Part shown: piece by piece, positions 52,403-58,952 of the stretch
How the letters are laid out: every line of letters begins with the position of its first letter
Numbering within the stretch: the stretch's first letter is position 1
DNA from: a virus
Direction: 5' to 3' (one strand)
IMG/VR virus record: IMGVR_UViG_3300033977_000049
Coordinates: 1 to 64,000 of that record
DNA: 64,000 nt
Program-made: the position numbers and the translations under genes
The notes under the pieces: generated by a model
Database searches by the model: none
Seen by the model: the letters and a program-made list of their open reading frames with translations, nothing else
What the model was told of the DNA's origin: nothing

Positions 52403-53041
52403 CTAAGTGAAAACTTCTTCTCTTTTGCTAATTCTTTCTAGATCAGGCTTGAATATTGGATCTGCCTGTAATTTTCCGTTTGCAAGATATACCATGGCCA
52501 CTCCCCCTGGCTGGACAAGGGTACGGGTATGGTCTTGATGTAAGAGTACGCCCAATTCATGTACTATACTAGAATGGCCTGAAATGATATCCGGTATTCC
52601 AGTTGCCAATCCATGCTCTATTCCTTCTAAAATAACAGGATCAACTCTCCGGCGAAAATCATTCAAAGTTTCTCCTCCGGGAAATGGGATATCTGGATAT
52701 AATACGGTATAGTAATGAACAATGTTTTCTGTTTCTGGGTTTCGCTCTTTGCCGCTAAGCTCTCCGACATCTAAAGCATGTAATTGTTCTGTATAAATCG
52801 GAGTAATACCCTTTTTACGGCCAATAATATCAGAAGTCTGGACTGATCTTAATTTATCAGAAGAAACAATTAATCCCACTTCGAGTGGTTCAAAGAAATA
52901 GGCCAAAACATTAGCATCTTTAAAGCCTTGTTTATCCAGGGGTGGATTGGCCGGACCGCGAAATTTATGCTGTTCGTTTAAAACGGTTGTGCCATGGCGC
53001 ACAACATATAAAACAGGAATTTTATCTGGATTTTGGGCCAT
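52403..53041 (-). CDS. Histidine phosphatase family protein
   Basis: VVRHGTTVLNEQHKFRG (from residue 13) has the phospho-accepting H16 with its R15 and G17. A second conserved histidine is in SGHSSIVHE near 153, and SDKLRSVQTSDII matches the family's middle motif. The length (212) is standard. Substrates range from sugar phosphates to phosphoproteins. Finding it inside the morphogenesis block is unusual and its use there is unknown. Confidence 0.85.
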   Translation of the reverse strand: MAQNPDKIPVLYVVRHGTTVLNEQHKFRGPANPPLDKQGFKDANVLAYFFEPLEVGLIVSSDKLRSVQTSDIIGRKKGITPIYTEQLHALDVGELSGKERNPETENIVHYYTVLYPDIPFPGGETLNDFRRRVDPVILEGIEHGLATGIPDIISGHSSIVHELGVLLHQDHTRTLVQPGGVAMVYLANGKLQADPIFKPDLERISKREEVFT

Positions 53042-53049
53042 GTTATATC

Positions 53050-53241
53050 CTAATCGTAAAATATAGCATTAAGATTTGGCATTCCGTTTTTAGTGGTTAC
53101 GGATGCTTGGAATGGACTGTCAGATGTTCCGCTGGCAGGGTTTGAAGGATCTGATATTACTCTTCCGCACTCTTTGCACATATTTCCGGGAGTTAAAAAA
53201 TAAACCAAAACCCATTTCTTACAAAATTGGCAATATTTCAT
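53050..53241 (-). CDS. Zinc-ribbon protein, about 63 aa
   Basis: YCQFCKKW and MCKECGRV give two cysteine pairs about 20 residues apart, a classic zinc ribbon. The start is uncertain: ATG at 53241 (MKYCQFC), ATG at 53277, and a GTG at 53310 are all open, and none has a good ribosome binding site. I prefer the first because the others lie in the membrane gene. Confidence 0.55.
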   Translation of the reverse strand: MKYCQFCKKWVLVYFLTPGNMCKECGRVISDPSNPASGTSDSPFQASVTTKNGMPNLNAIFYD

Positions 53242-53242
53242 A

Positions 53243-53515
53243 TTATTGGGTGGGATTTTGAGAATTGCTTTTTCCATTCCAACTAGGATGGGAAGTAATA
53301 ACTTCCGCACCTTTATCTAATCCATAAAGGGCAGATAAAAATATCGTACCACCACTCCAATCCGGCATAGCGTGGGTTTTCAATAAAACATGCATTCCAC
53401 ATGCCAACACTACAACAGCGGCAGCGGCAAAAGCTATCTTGCCTATAGAAAGAGTTCCGTCGGGATCTTCAAAAAGCTGGCGGATATCTGTATATAGTGT
53501 AGATAGTATTGTCAT
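53243..53515 (-). CDS. Small membrane protein, holin candidate
   Basis: Residues 25-46 form a strong transmembrane helix (KIAFAAAAVVVLACGMHVLL) and 55-74 a second weaker one (GGTIFLSALYGLDKGAEVIT). The N terminus is soluble and the C terminus polar, a plausible holin-like layout. It is far from the wall-hydrolase genes, so the assignment is only suggestive. Confidence 0.5.
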   Translation of the reverse strand: MTILSTLYTDIRQLFEDPDGTLSIGKIAFAAAAVVVLACGMHVLLKTHAMPDWSGGTIFLSALYGLDKGAEVITSHPSWNGKSNSQNPTQ

Positions 53516-53778
53516 TAATATTCAACTTCCTTGTATAATTTATAATCGTTCCTATACATTTTACTATGTCTAAATGTAAATTTGGGTAAATATGCATTGC
53601 CATTGACAGAGTTTGCGATATATTTTTTATCGCCAATAAATAATATAACAGTAAGCCTATCGGTTATCAATTTTTCCAAAAATCCAGCAGGATCACATAC
53701 GCCGGGGGAATAATATATACGATTGCTACAATTTCTACACAATTTATTATTTTTAATATGTTGAAATGTTATTTTCAT
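53515..53778 (-). CDS. Hypothetical protein, 87 aa
   Basis: I chose the ATG at 53778, which has GAGG before it, over the GTG at 53784. One cysteine pair (CRNC) is followed later by C28. The rest is tyrosine- and lysine-rich. The start of the next gene overlaps its stop. No family recognised. Confidence 0.5.
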   Translation of the reverse strand: MKITFQHIKNNKLCRNCSNRIYYSPGVCDPAGFLEKLITDRLTVILFIGDKKYIANSVNGNAYLPKFTFRHSKMYRNDYKLYKEVEY

Positions 53779-53788
53779 GGACACCTCG

Positions 53789-53953
53789 TTAAGGCTGTAT
53801 TTTTTGTCCGCATAGCGGACACTTTTTAGGCGCTATCCCTATCCAAATCCATCCGCAAAAACATTTTACGTCTTCACAGATATCTTTCTTTGTTAAAACC
53901 ATCGTACAATTTGGGCACTTACGAACCCAAACTAAATCTTCTCTGTAGGCCAT
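53789..53953 (-). CDS. Double zinc-ribbon mini-protein, 54 aa
   Basis: The ATG at 53953 (MAYREDLVW) follows a good GGAGGC. CPNC, CEDVKCFC and CPLC supply several cysteine pairs in 54 residues. The coding end overlaps a TCCG-N5-CGGA palindrome at 53807. It is one of several tiny zinc-ribbon products in the leftward arm. Confidence 0.55.
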   Translation of the reverse strand: MAYREDLVWVRKCPNCTMVLTKKDICEDVKCFCGWIWIGIAPKKCPLCGQKIQP

Positions 53954-53974
53954 AAAGCCTCCAGAATGCATAAA

Positions 53975-54286
53975 TTACTTACATAGCAATGGAACTGGTG
54001 TACTTATATTCCATGTGCTTTCATGTTTACAGCGGCATCGATATGTATAAATTCCTAAAAGATCATTTGTAATATAAATTATTGTTAAAGGATCTGAGCA
54101 TAATTCATTATTACAAGCGGGACAATAAATATAAGTTACCTGATTTTTAACACCATGATTTTCATCACATTTTTCCAAAGACCACATGGGTATTTGTATC
54201 CAGCGCGTACCAAATAAAAATCCGGTTACTTTAGCCCATTTACCTCGCTTATATTTTCGATACCATTTGAAATTTTCCAAAAACAT
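53975..54286 (-). CDS. Zinc-binding hypothetical protein, about 103 aa
   Basis: The product starts MFLENFKWYRKYKRGKWAKV and has a cysteine pair CPAC followed by CRCKHE near the end. The frame is open back to a GTG at 54391. The upstream part crosses a GC-rich inverted repeat and looks non-coding, so I prefer the ATG at 54286. Confidence 0.55.
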   Translation of the reverse strand: MFLENFKWYRKYKRGKWAKVTGFLFGTRWIQIPMWSLEKCDENHGVKNQVTYIYCPACNNELCSDPLTIIYITNDLLGIYTYRCRCKHESTWNISTPVPLLCK

Positions 54287-54308
54287 AAATTCTTCTGTTA
54301 ATGAAAAT

Positions 54309-54346
54309 CCTTTGGGCTGCCGGGTGGCAGCGCGACAGCCCCAAGG
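54309..54346 (-). promoter_or_regulatory. GC-rich inverted repeat with two competing stems
   Basis: The arms 54309-54319 and 54336-54346 pair over 11 positions with one mismatch. An alternative stem, GCTGCC with GGCAGC (54316-54321 and 54326-54331), uses the same bases. The two cannot form together. On the minus strand the outer stem is followed by ATTTTCATT. It lies between the capsid gene and the next gene and could be a terminator or attenuator. Confidence 0.45.
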
Positions 54347-54500
54347 GTGGCGTACAACTAATCTGCCAATTAGTTCATCGCCAAAAGCCACATCTTTTAA
54401 TGGGGCTTAGCTATCTTCCAATCCGGTTTCAAGCCTATAAACCCATCAATCATGCGGCGTGCTCGCCCATTATATTGTTATATTAGGGGGCGAGAAGTGA

Positions 54501-54522
54501 GGGAAAATATATATATTTTCCC
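54501..54522. repeat. Perfect palindrome downstream of the capsid gene
   Basis: GGGAAAATATA (54501-54511) is followed without a loop by its exact reverse complement (54512-54522). It lies 43 bases after the capsid stop on the minus strand. No clear T tract follows on either side, so a simple terminator is not certain. With the inverted repeat at 54309 it fills most of this 170-base gap. Confidence 0.5.
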
Positions 54523-54564
54523 CCAAAAATCATTAGCAATCGTTCTGTATAATCAATCCGATTA

Positions 54565-55465
54565 TTAAGGAGCGACAGCTTCAATCCTACGCAGAGTCAT
54601 AACGGAGCCGGGTCGCAATGTGTTAGTATATTTCACATTATATGAAACCCAACCACCAATTTGACGGGCAGGATCGGAAACGGAACCACTAGCTGGTGCC
54701 TCTTGGATCATGAGGCGGTAATTTTTCTCACCAGTTGTGGGGTTTTTACCCAAGAACACACTGAATATAGCGTCATCACCAAATACATATGTGATATATT
54801 TGGGAACGCCATCCACGGTCGGCGTGGGGCAAGTCGTGGTTTGCTTGAAGCGGCATCCGGCAAATTCGATCACTTCATCATCAGTGAGAGGAGAGAACAA
54901 TTTGCGGACGGTACTTTCATTGCGCTTCAAAATGTCAGTCAATCCATTGTTAGTTGTGTCGTTAAGAATATCCTCAACAACATAAGGATGAATAATGCCT
55001 CCCCAATAACCATCTTTGGTTAGGGGGCGAGCATTAACGCCCTTAAGAGACTGAGTAGCAGCACGGATAGTCGATGCGGTAACGAGTGCACCACCAGTAA
55101 GGTCGATGTTTACATTACCATCAACCGCCGCAGCAGCATCAGCCGTCAACTGAACAAGGGTATTAAGAGACAGTGCCAACCGGTAATTCAGTTCGGTAGC
55201 CAAATTTTGGAGCAGAGACGGATCATCAATTGCCACGTCCATCGCTAGATCGGAACTGTTAATAAAATCACAATATTGTCCGATTGTGGCGACTATCTTT
55301 GACGTAGACTCTGAGATCGGAGATCCAACTGAACCTTCACTAGCAGGTTGAGTGTTAGCACCAAATAGCGAATAAGTGAAGAATTGGATCTGGTTCCCGG
55401 CATGGAGCGGAAGGGGCTTCTGCTTAGTCATAAGCAAGAAGGGCGTTTCCGCTTTCAGGTTTGGG
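54565..55465 (-). CDS. Major capsid protein (N4 gp56 family), exon 2
   Basis: This exon encodes the last 299 residues of the capsid protein plus one base of the codon shared with exon 1. The beginning PNLKAETPFLLMTKQKPLPL followed by HAGNQIQFFTYSLFG matches the N4-gp56-like capsid family. The open frame's apparent start at 55437 (TTG) is internal. Joined to exon 1 the protein has 326 residues, in range for the family. It forms the shell of the head. Confidence 0.85.
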
Positions 55466-56483
55466 CAAATGTGTTTAGGCTTTAATTATCACTAATAAAG
55501 CGCTCTACATGTTACCATGTAGTTCGGACTCTATCTTAACTTCCAAAGAAGTTTCCGGCGTATTAGTCTCTGGGGATAATGGCTGATAAAGTTTTTGGAA
55601 TTGTTGATATAAATCTTCTCTAGCTTCCTGATTTACTTTACTATCTAAACGTATAAATTGTAAAATCAAGTTTGCTTCTTGTTTTTTTAATATTAAATAT
55701 GGCAATATTGCCAGTAGAAGATTTTCTTGAATTTCATTCCCGAATATAGTCCATCGGAAAGCAGGTATATAATTTTCATTTGCAGAATGTTTTGGTTTAA
55801 ATATTCCACCAAAATGTAAAACTAAATATTCCATTAATGCCCTACTGCAATTAGTAATATTTATAACCTTGTGATAGCAATAGCCATTGGCATTATATTG
55901 TTTAGTTTTAATTATTCTTAAAGAACCCTCGCCATCGATTAATGCTGCAAGGTAGGAAAAATCTGATTTTGTATTATGCATTAATCCAATAGATTTCGAT
56001 GACCCGCTATTTAATATCTTACTTTTAAAATAAAAATTTTCACGTATATCGGGAATGATTTTATTTCCTAAATCAATAAAAGAAAGACATAATTTTGCCT
56101 GTTCTTTTTTAATGATAAGGGAATCTAAAACAGATAGTAACAGAGACTTTATCCTCTCTTTACCACCATGCGGTTCCCAATTAAAAGATCTTGTTCCGGG
56201 TTTAAAGGAACCGCCAAAATGCTTTATTAGGTAATTCATTAACCTTTTATCTTTATTAGATACGCTAAGATTAATAGAATATCCCCAATAGCCTTTTTGA
56301 TTTTTACAGCGATAGACACCAATATTGCCTTCTCCGTCAATTAATCCCGCAAGATAAGCATAATGTCTATCTTTTCTAGCCATTCTTTCCTCCGTCTAGT
56401 CCTCCCACAATCATTATAACATATTTTTTAAAAAATATGTGGATTTTGACGGATATAGCCGAATTTAAAGGCGACCAAATTTT
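55466..56483 (-). mobile_element. Group I intron in the capsid gene
   Basis: The 1,018-base insert has group I hallmarks, read on the minus strand. P1: the exon end GGCGAT pairs with the intron's GTCGCC, leaving the classic U-G pair at the 5-prime splice site. P7: GGACT of an R-like element (GGAGGACTAGACGG, about 56392-56405) pairs with AGTCC of an S-like element (AAGATAGAGTCC, 55526-55537). P9: CTACATG-GTAA-CATGTAG (55505-55522). The intron ends in G (55466). Splicing restores one continuous capsid frame. The endonuclease gene fills the P8 region. Confidence 0.88.
55505..56383 (-). CDS. LAGLIDADG homing endonuclease, intron-encoded
   Basis: The 292-residue protein has two LAGLIDADG helices, YLAGLIDGEGNIGVYR (about 10-25) and YLAALIDGEGSLRIIK (about 145-160), so it should work as a monomer. 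Each contains the acidic residues that bind metal. It would cut the intronless capsid gene and so spread the intron. Its 3-prime end overlaps the S and P9 elements. It has GGAGGAAAGA before the start and a TATAAT further upstream, which could be its own promoter. Confidence 0.88.
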   Translation of the reverse strand: MARKDRHYAYLAGLIDGEGNIGVYRCKNQKGYWGYSINLSVSNKDKRLMNYLIKHFGGSFKPGTRSFNWEPHGGKERIKSLLLSVLDSLIIKKEQAKLCLSFIDLGNKIIPDIRENFYFKSKILNSGSSKSIGLMHNTKSDFSYLAALIDGEGSLRIIKTKQYNANGYCYHKVINITNCSRALMEYLVLHFGGIFKPKHSANENYIPAFRWTIFGNEIQENLLLAILPYLILKKQEANLILQFIRLDSKVNQEAREDLYQQFQKLYQPLSPETNTPETSLEVKIESELHGNM

Positions 56484-56563
56484 ATCGCCTGACGCTCATA
56501 GAAAATGGCAACCAAGTTCGGGAATGTTCCCGAAGTTAACACCGAAGCAGGAGTATAACTCAT
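56484..56563 (-). CDS. Major capsid protein, exon 1
   Basis: The 80-base exon encodes MSYTPASVLTSGTFPNLVAI then FYERQA and two bases of an isoleucine codon. The motif (TSGTFPNLVA..YE) is the N terminus typical of N4-gp56-like capsid proteins. It ends at the P1 splice site. The Shine-Dalgarno is weak (AGGGC, somewhat distant). On its own the frame would run on into the intron and stop soon. Confidence 0.82.
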
Positions 56564-56608
56564 GGTTGTTTTGCCCTAAACGGGCTAAATACCTCTTGTT
56601 AAGATAGT

Positions 56609-57883
56609 TTAGCGCCGAGCGGATTGACGTGTCTTAAAGCGAATAACTGAAGCCATAAGCTCGTTAATATCTTTATCAGACATGCTCTCCAACTCTTCGA
56701 CTGTGGGCGCTGCGCTTGGTTCTGAAGTAGGTGCTCCACTGGCCTCGCTGGTTCTAACTCCAAATCCAATACTAGCCGCTCGCGGACGTGGCGCTCCAGG
56801 AATCCCCGTGGGCGCTGGCGTCGGTGCCGGTGTTGCCGGTTGTGCTGTTACAGGTGCCACTGGTGCGGGCGCTGGCTGTGCTGCTGGCACTGGTGCTGGC
56901 GTTGGCTCAACTTCTTCTTCTACGGCTTGTAGCTCAAGCAATCCGTCTTGAGCTAAAACATCGAAGGCCTCTGCCAGTGTTTGTCTATTGAAAAATCCTC
57001 GTTTTGGCAATTCAAGCATAACTTGATTAGCATTTGCATCTGTAAGTTCTACGCCTAATTTCGCCTTTGCCAAATATCCTATAATCATCCTATAATTAGT
57101 ATCAGTAGAAAGATATTCAGGATGTGATTCCACAAATGCCCTAGCTTCTGTATCGATATAAAGTTCTTGAGATGCCTGGGCACCCAATCTTGCATTTTCA
57201 ACTATATCTTCGAGCTTCATGCCCGTCTTTTTCTCGATAAGAGCAGTTAGGGCAGCATCGGGATCGCTCGTAAGTTGATTCTTAATTTCAAACTTCTCAT
57301 CTGCCGTCAATTCACGAACTCTAGTTCTGGCTCGTGCAGGTGTTGGTGCGGCTGACTGTGTGGCAACTTTTAATTTCAACTGTTTATTTTGCTGCCTAAT
57401 TTGCTTAGTTGCGTTAAGTTTAGCAGTAAGAACTTGTCTTAGAAGTTCGCTTTCGTCTTTTCCATAAAAAACCTCCGCTCCGCTTCCTTCTCCAATGCTC
57501 AGCGTAGCCTTTTTACCAGTTGGGGTATCTTCGATAACCACCACAGAACCATCGTCATATTCATATACTTCAGGTTCTTTAGCGGTTGGTGCGGTTACTA
57601 CAGGCTGAGGTGCCGTTACTGGAGTTGACGCAGGCGTGTTTGTAATAACTTCCGGCTGTAGTACTGCTTCCGGTTCGGGTGCAAAGGGATGTGCTTGAGC
57701 AGCATCCAATTTAGCTTGCGCGGCTGCAATAGCTGCTTTATCTTCATCTGTTGCGGTATCTTCTACTAGACCTGTTAAAAAATCTGACCCTCCGGTGCGA
57801 GTATCCATAGGCGCAAATTTATCATCTAGCCAAGGCTTCACATCGGGATCTTCTGTCGGGTATTGCACTGTATCTGTGGCCAT
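56609..57883 (-). CDS. Scaffold-like head assembly protein
   Basis: The 424-residue acidic protein has an alanine/proline/threonine-rich linker (about 65-110), a helical coiled region (about 150-190, KLNATKQIRQQNKQLKLKV) and a second alanine/proline tract (about 315-370). It ends in a short helical tail. Position directly upstream of the capsid gene, and this composition, are typical of scaffolding proteins. A conserved hairpin lies just before its ribosome binding site. Confidence 0.7.
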   Translation of the reverse strand: MATDTVQYPTEDPDVKPWLDDKFAPMDTRTGGSDFLTGLVEDTATDEDKAAIAAAQAKLDAAQAHPFAPEPEAVLQPEVITNTPASTPVTAPQPVVTAPTAKEPEVYEYDDGSVVVIEDTPTGKKATLSIGEGSGAEVFYGKDESELLRQVLTAKLNATKQIRQQNKQLKLKVATQSAAPTPARARTRVRELTADEKFEIKNQLTSDPDAALTALIEKKTGMKLEDIVENARLGAQASQELYIDTEARAFVESHPEYLSTDTNYRMIIGYLAKAKLGVELTDANANQVMLELPKRGFFNRQTLAEAFDVLAQDGLLELQAVEEEVEPTPAPVPAAQPAPAPVAPVTAQPATPAPTPAPTGIPGAPRPRAASIGFGVRTSEASGAPTSEPSAAPTVEELESMSDKDINELMASVIRFKTRQSARR

Positions 57884-57893
57884 ATCATTCTCC

Positions 57894-57913
57894 TGGTTAG
57901 AATCCGCTAACCA
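57894..57913 (-). promoter_or_regulatory. Conserved hairpin before the scaffold-like gene, copy B
   Basis: On the minus strand: TGGTTAG-CGGATT-CTAACCA, seven pairs, followed at once by the Shine-Dalgarno AGGAG. The loop equals that of copy A (51649-51666) while the closing pair is G-C instead of C-G. It lies in a 48-base gap and could be a translational operator, an RNA processing site or a hairpin recognised by an RNA polymerase. Confidence 0.55.
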
Positions 57914-57931
57914 CGGGTTTAATTATGGGAT

Positions 57932-58294
57932 TTAAATTCCCTCCATTGGACCCGGTGTATGATGCCTTAAACTCTCTGAAAGCACCGCAGGGGGCTTTCG
58001 AGCGGCTTCAATCGCCGCATCCACGTCTTGCTTAAATTTAATAAATAATTGATTGGCAACTATAAAAACCGTGCTAGCTGCATTTACTTCATCTCTATCT
58101 TTAGGATCAATCTTAGTTATTTCTTCTGCTGATTTTGCAACATAAGATTGAAGCATTTCTAAAACCACATCAAATCCTGGAAGTACTCGAATTTGAGAAA
58201 GGGCACGGCCCTTTTCCCACATAGTAATATTATATTCTTCCTCTTCCGTAAGCTGGCGATTAAGAATTTGAGTTAATTTGGCAGTATCAAACAT
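57932..58294 (-). CDS. Hypothetical protein, 120 aa
   Basis: Mostly helical; the pattern LTQILNRQLTEEEEYNITMW and FIKFKQDVDAAIEAARKPP suggests a small assembly protein. It lies between the portal-side genes and the scaffold-like gene. No family recognised. Confidence 0.6.
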   Translation of the reverse strand: MFDTAKLTQILNRQLTEEEEYNITMWEKGRALSQIRVLPGFDVVLEMLQSYVAKSAEEITKIDPKDRDEVNAASTVFIVANQLFIKFKQDVDAAIEAARKPPAVLSESLRHHTPGPMEGI

Positions 58295-58297
58295 ATC

Positions 58298-58525
58298 TTA
58301 TACTCCATTGGATATATATTTTGGTGATATAAATTGTAATATAGGCTGTGGTATAAATGAAAATATAGGTTGTGGTATAAAAGGAAGAATAGGATTAGGT
58401 ATAAATTGAGGAATAGTGGACAGTGCTATGCTCCATCCGCAAAATGGACACATATCTATGGGCGGTGGGTAATCTATTAATCGATGGCAATTAGGACAAT
58501 ACATTTTTCTTTTCAGCCCTTTCAT
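58298..58525 (-). CDS. Zinc-ribbon protein with FIPQPI repeats, 75 aa
   Basis: MYCPNCHRLIDYPPPIDMCP then FCGW forms a zinc ribbon in the first half. The second half repeats an eight-residue unit of the form FIPxPIxx four times, encoded by a short DNA repeat. Such a hydrophobic proline-rich tail may bind another protein or a membrane. The ATG at 58525 has AAGGAC before it. It overlaps the upstream gene. Confidence 0.55.
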   Translation of the reverse strand: MKGLKRKMYCPNCHRLIDYPPPIDMCPFCGWSIALSTIPQFIPNPILPFIPQPIFSFIPQPILQFISPKYISNGV

Positions 58526-58952
58526 ATTGAGTCCTTACAATTTGCTCAACACAACTAGTGGCATCTCCACACCAAGCAGCTATTCCTTCTTGAGTAAGGG
58601 CATCTAAAATAGCTAGCATTATTTCATTCGGATTACGCCTACATCCCGGCTGCCTCCAAAGCCATTGCAGACATTTAGTATTAACATCTTCATCGCTTTT
58701 ACATTCTTCAGCCGGTAAAAATCCTTTGCTATGTAGTTCGGTAATAACAGATTTACGGCATAATTGAAGGGTATGAAATGTATCTCTGCCAATTTCATAA
58801 CCCGCACGCCATGCTAAAAATTGTTTTTTATAATCGGCAGATTCTCTATCGGCTTCAATAATTTCCTCGCAGATTATATTACCAATGCGATTTTGCGAGT
58901 ATCTCCAATTTTCAAATGCTTCTCGCCATTGTGCATTAATATTATTAGGCAT
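58491..58952 (-). CDS. Hypothetical protein, 153 aa
   Basis: The ATG at 58952 (MPNNINAQWREAF) is preferred over an upstream TTG. It is helical with several cysteines (around 29, 67, 86 and 94) and overlaps the end of the portal gene by eight bases. Likely a head-assembly accessory; no family recognised. Confidence 0.6.
   Translation of the reverse strand: MPNNINAQWREAFENWRYSQNRIGNIICEEIIEADRESADYKKQFLAWRAGYEIGRDTFHTLQLCRKSVITELHSKGFLPAEECKSDEDVNTKCLQWLWRQPGCRRNPNEIMLAILDALTQEGIAAWCGDATSCVEQIVRTQYERAEKKNVLS

Larger units (their letters stand above)
2211..53819. repeat. Dispersed 13-bp interrupted palindrome TCCG-N5-CGGA, 16 copies
   Basis: Copies start at 2211, 5948, 8948, 12847, 14980, 16240, 19414, 22805, 29581, 29851, 36041, 39992, 42652, 46302, 46955 and 53807. 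The spacer is always five bases and mostly A/T-tract-like (AAA or TTT in ten copies). Both arms of the genome carry them, nearly all inside genes; none is seen after 53.8 kb. The flanks do not extend the stem regularly, which points to a two-fold-symmetric DNA site rather than only an RNA hairpin. Confidence 0.75.

Noticed and set aside
53975-54391. 138-residue version starting at the GTG at 54391
   Set aside because: Its first 35 codons cross a GC-rich inverted repeat and have no ribosome site; the ATG at 54286 gives a protein that starts like a normal small phage protein.
55437-55465. TTG at 55437 as the real start of the capsid gene
   Set aside because: The frame upstream continues with conserved capsid residues to the intron boundary, and the missing N terminus is found in exon 1.
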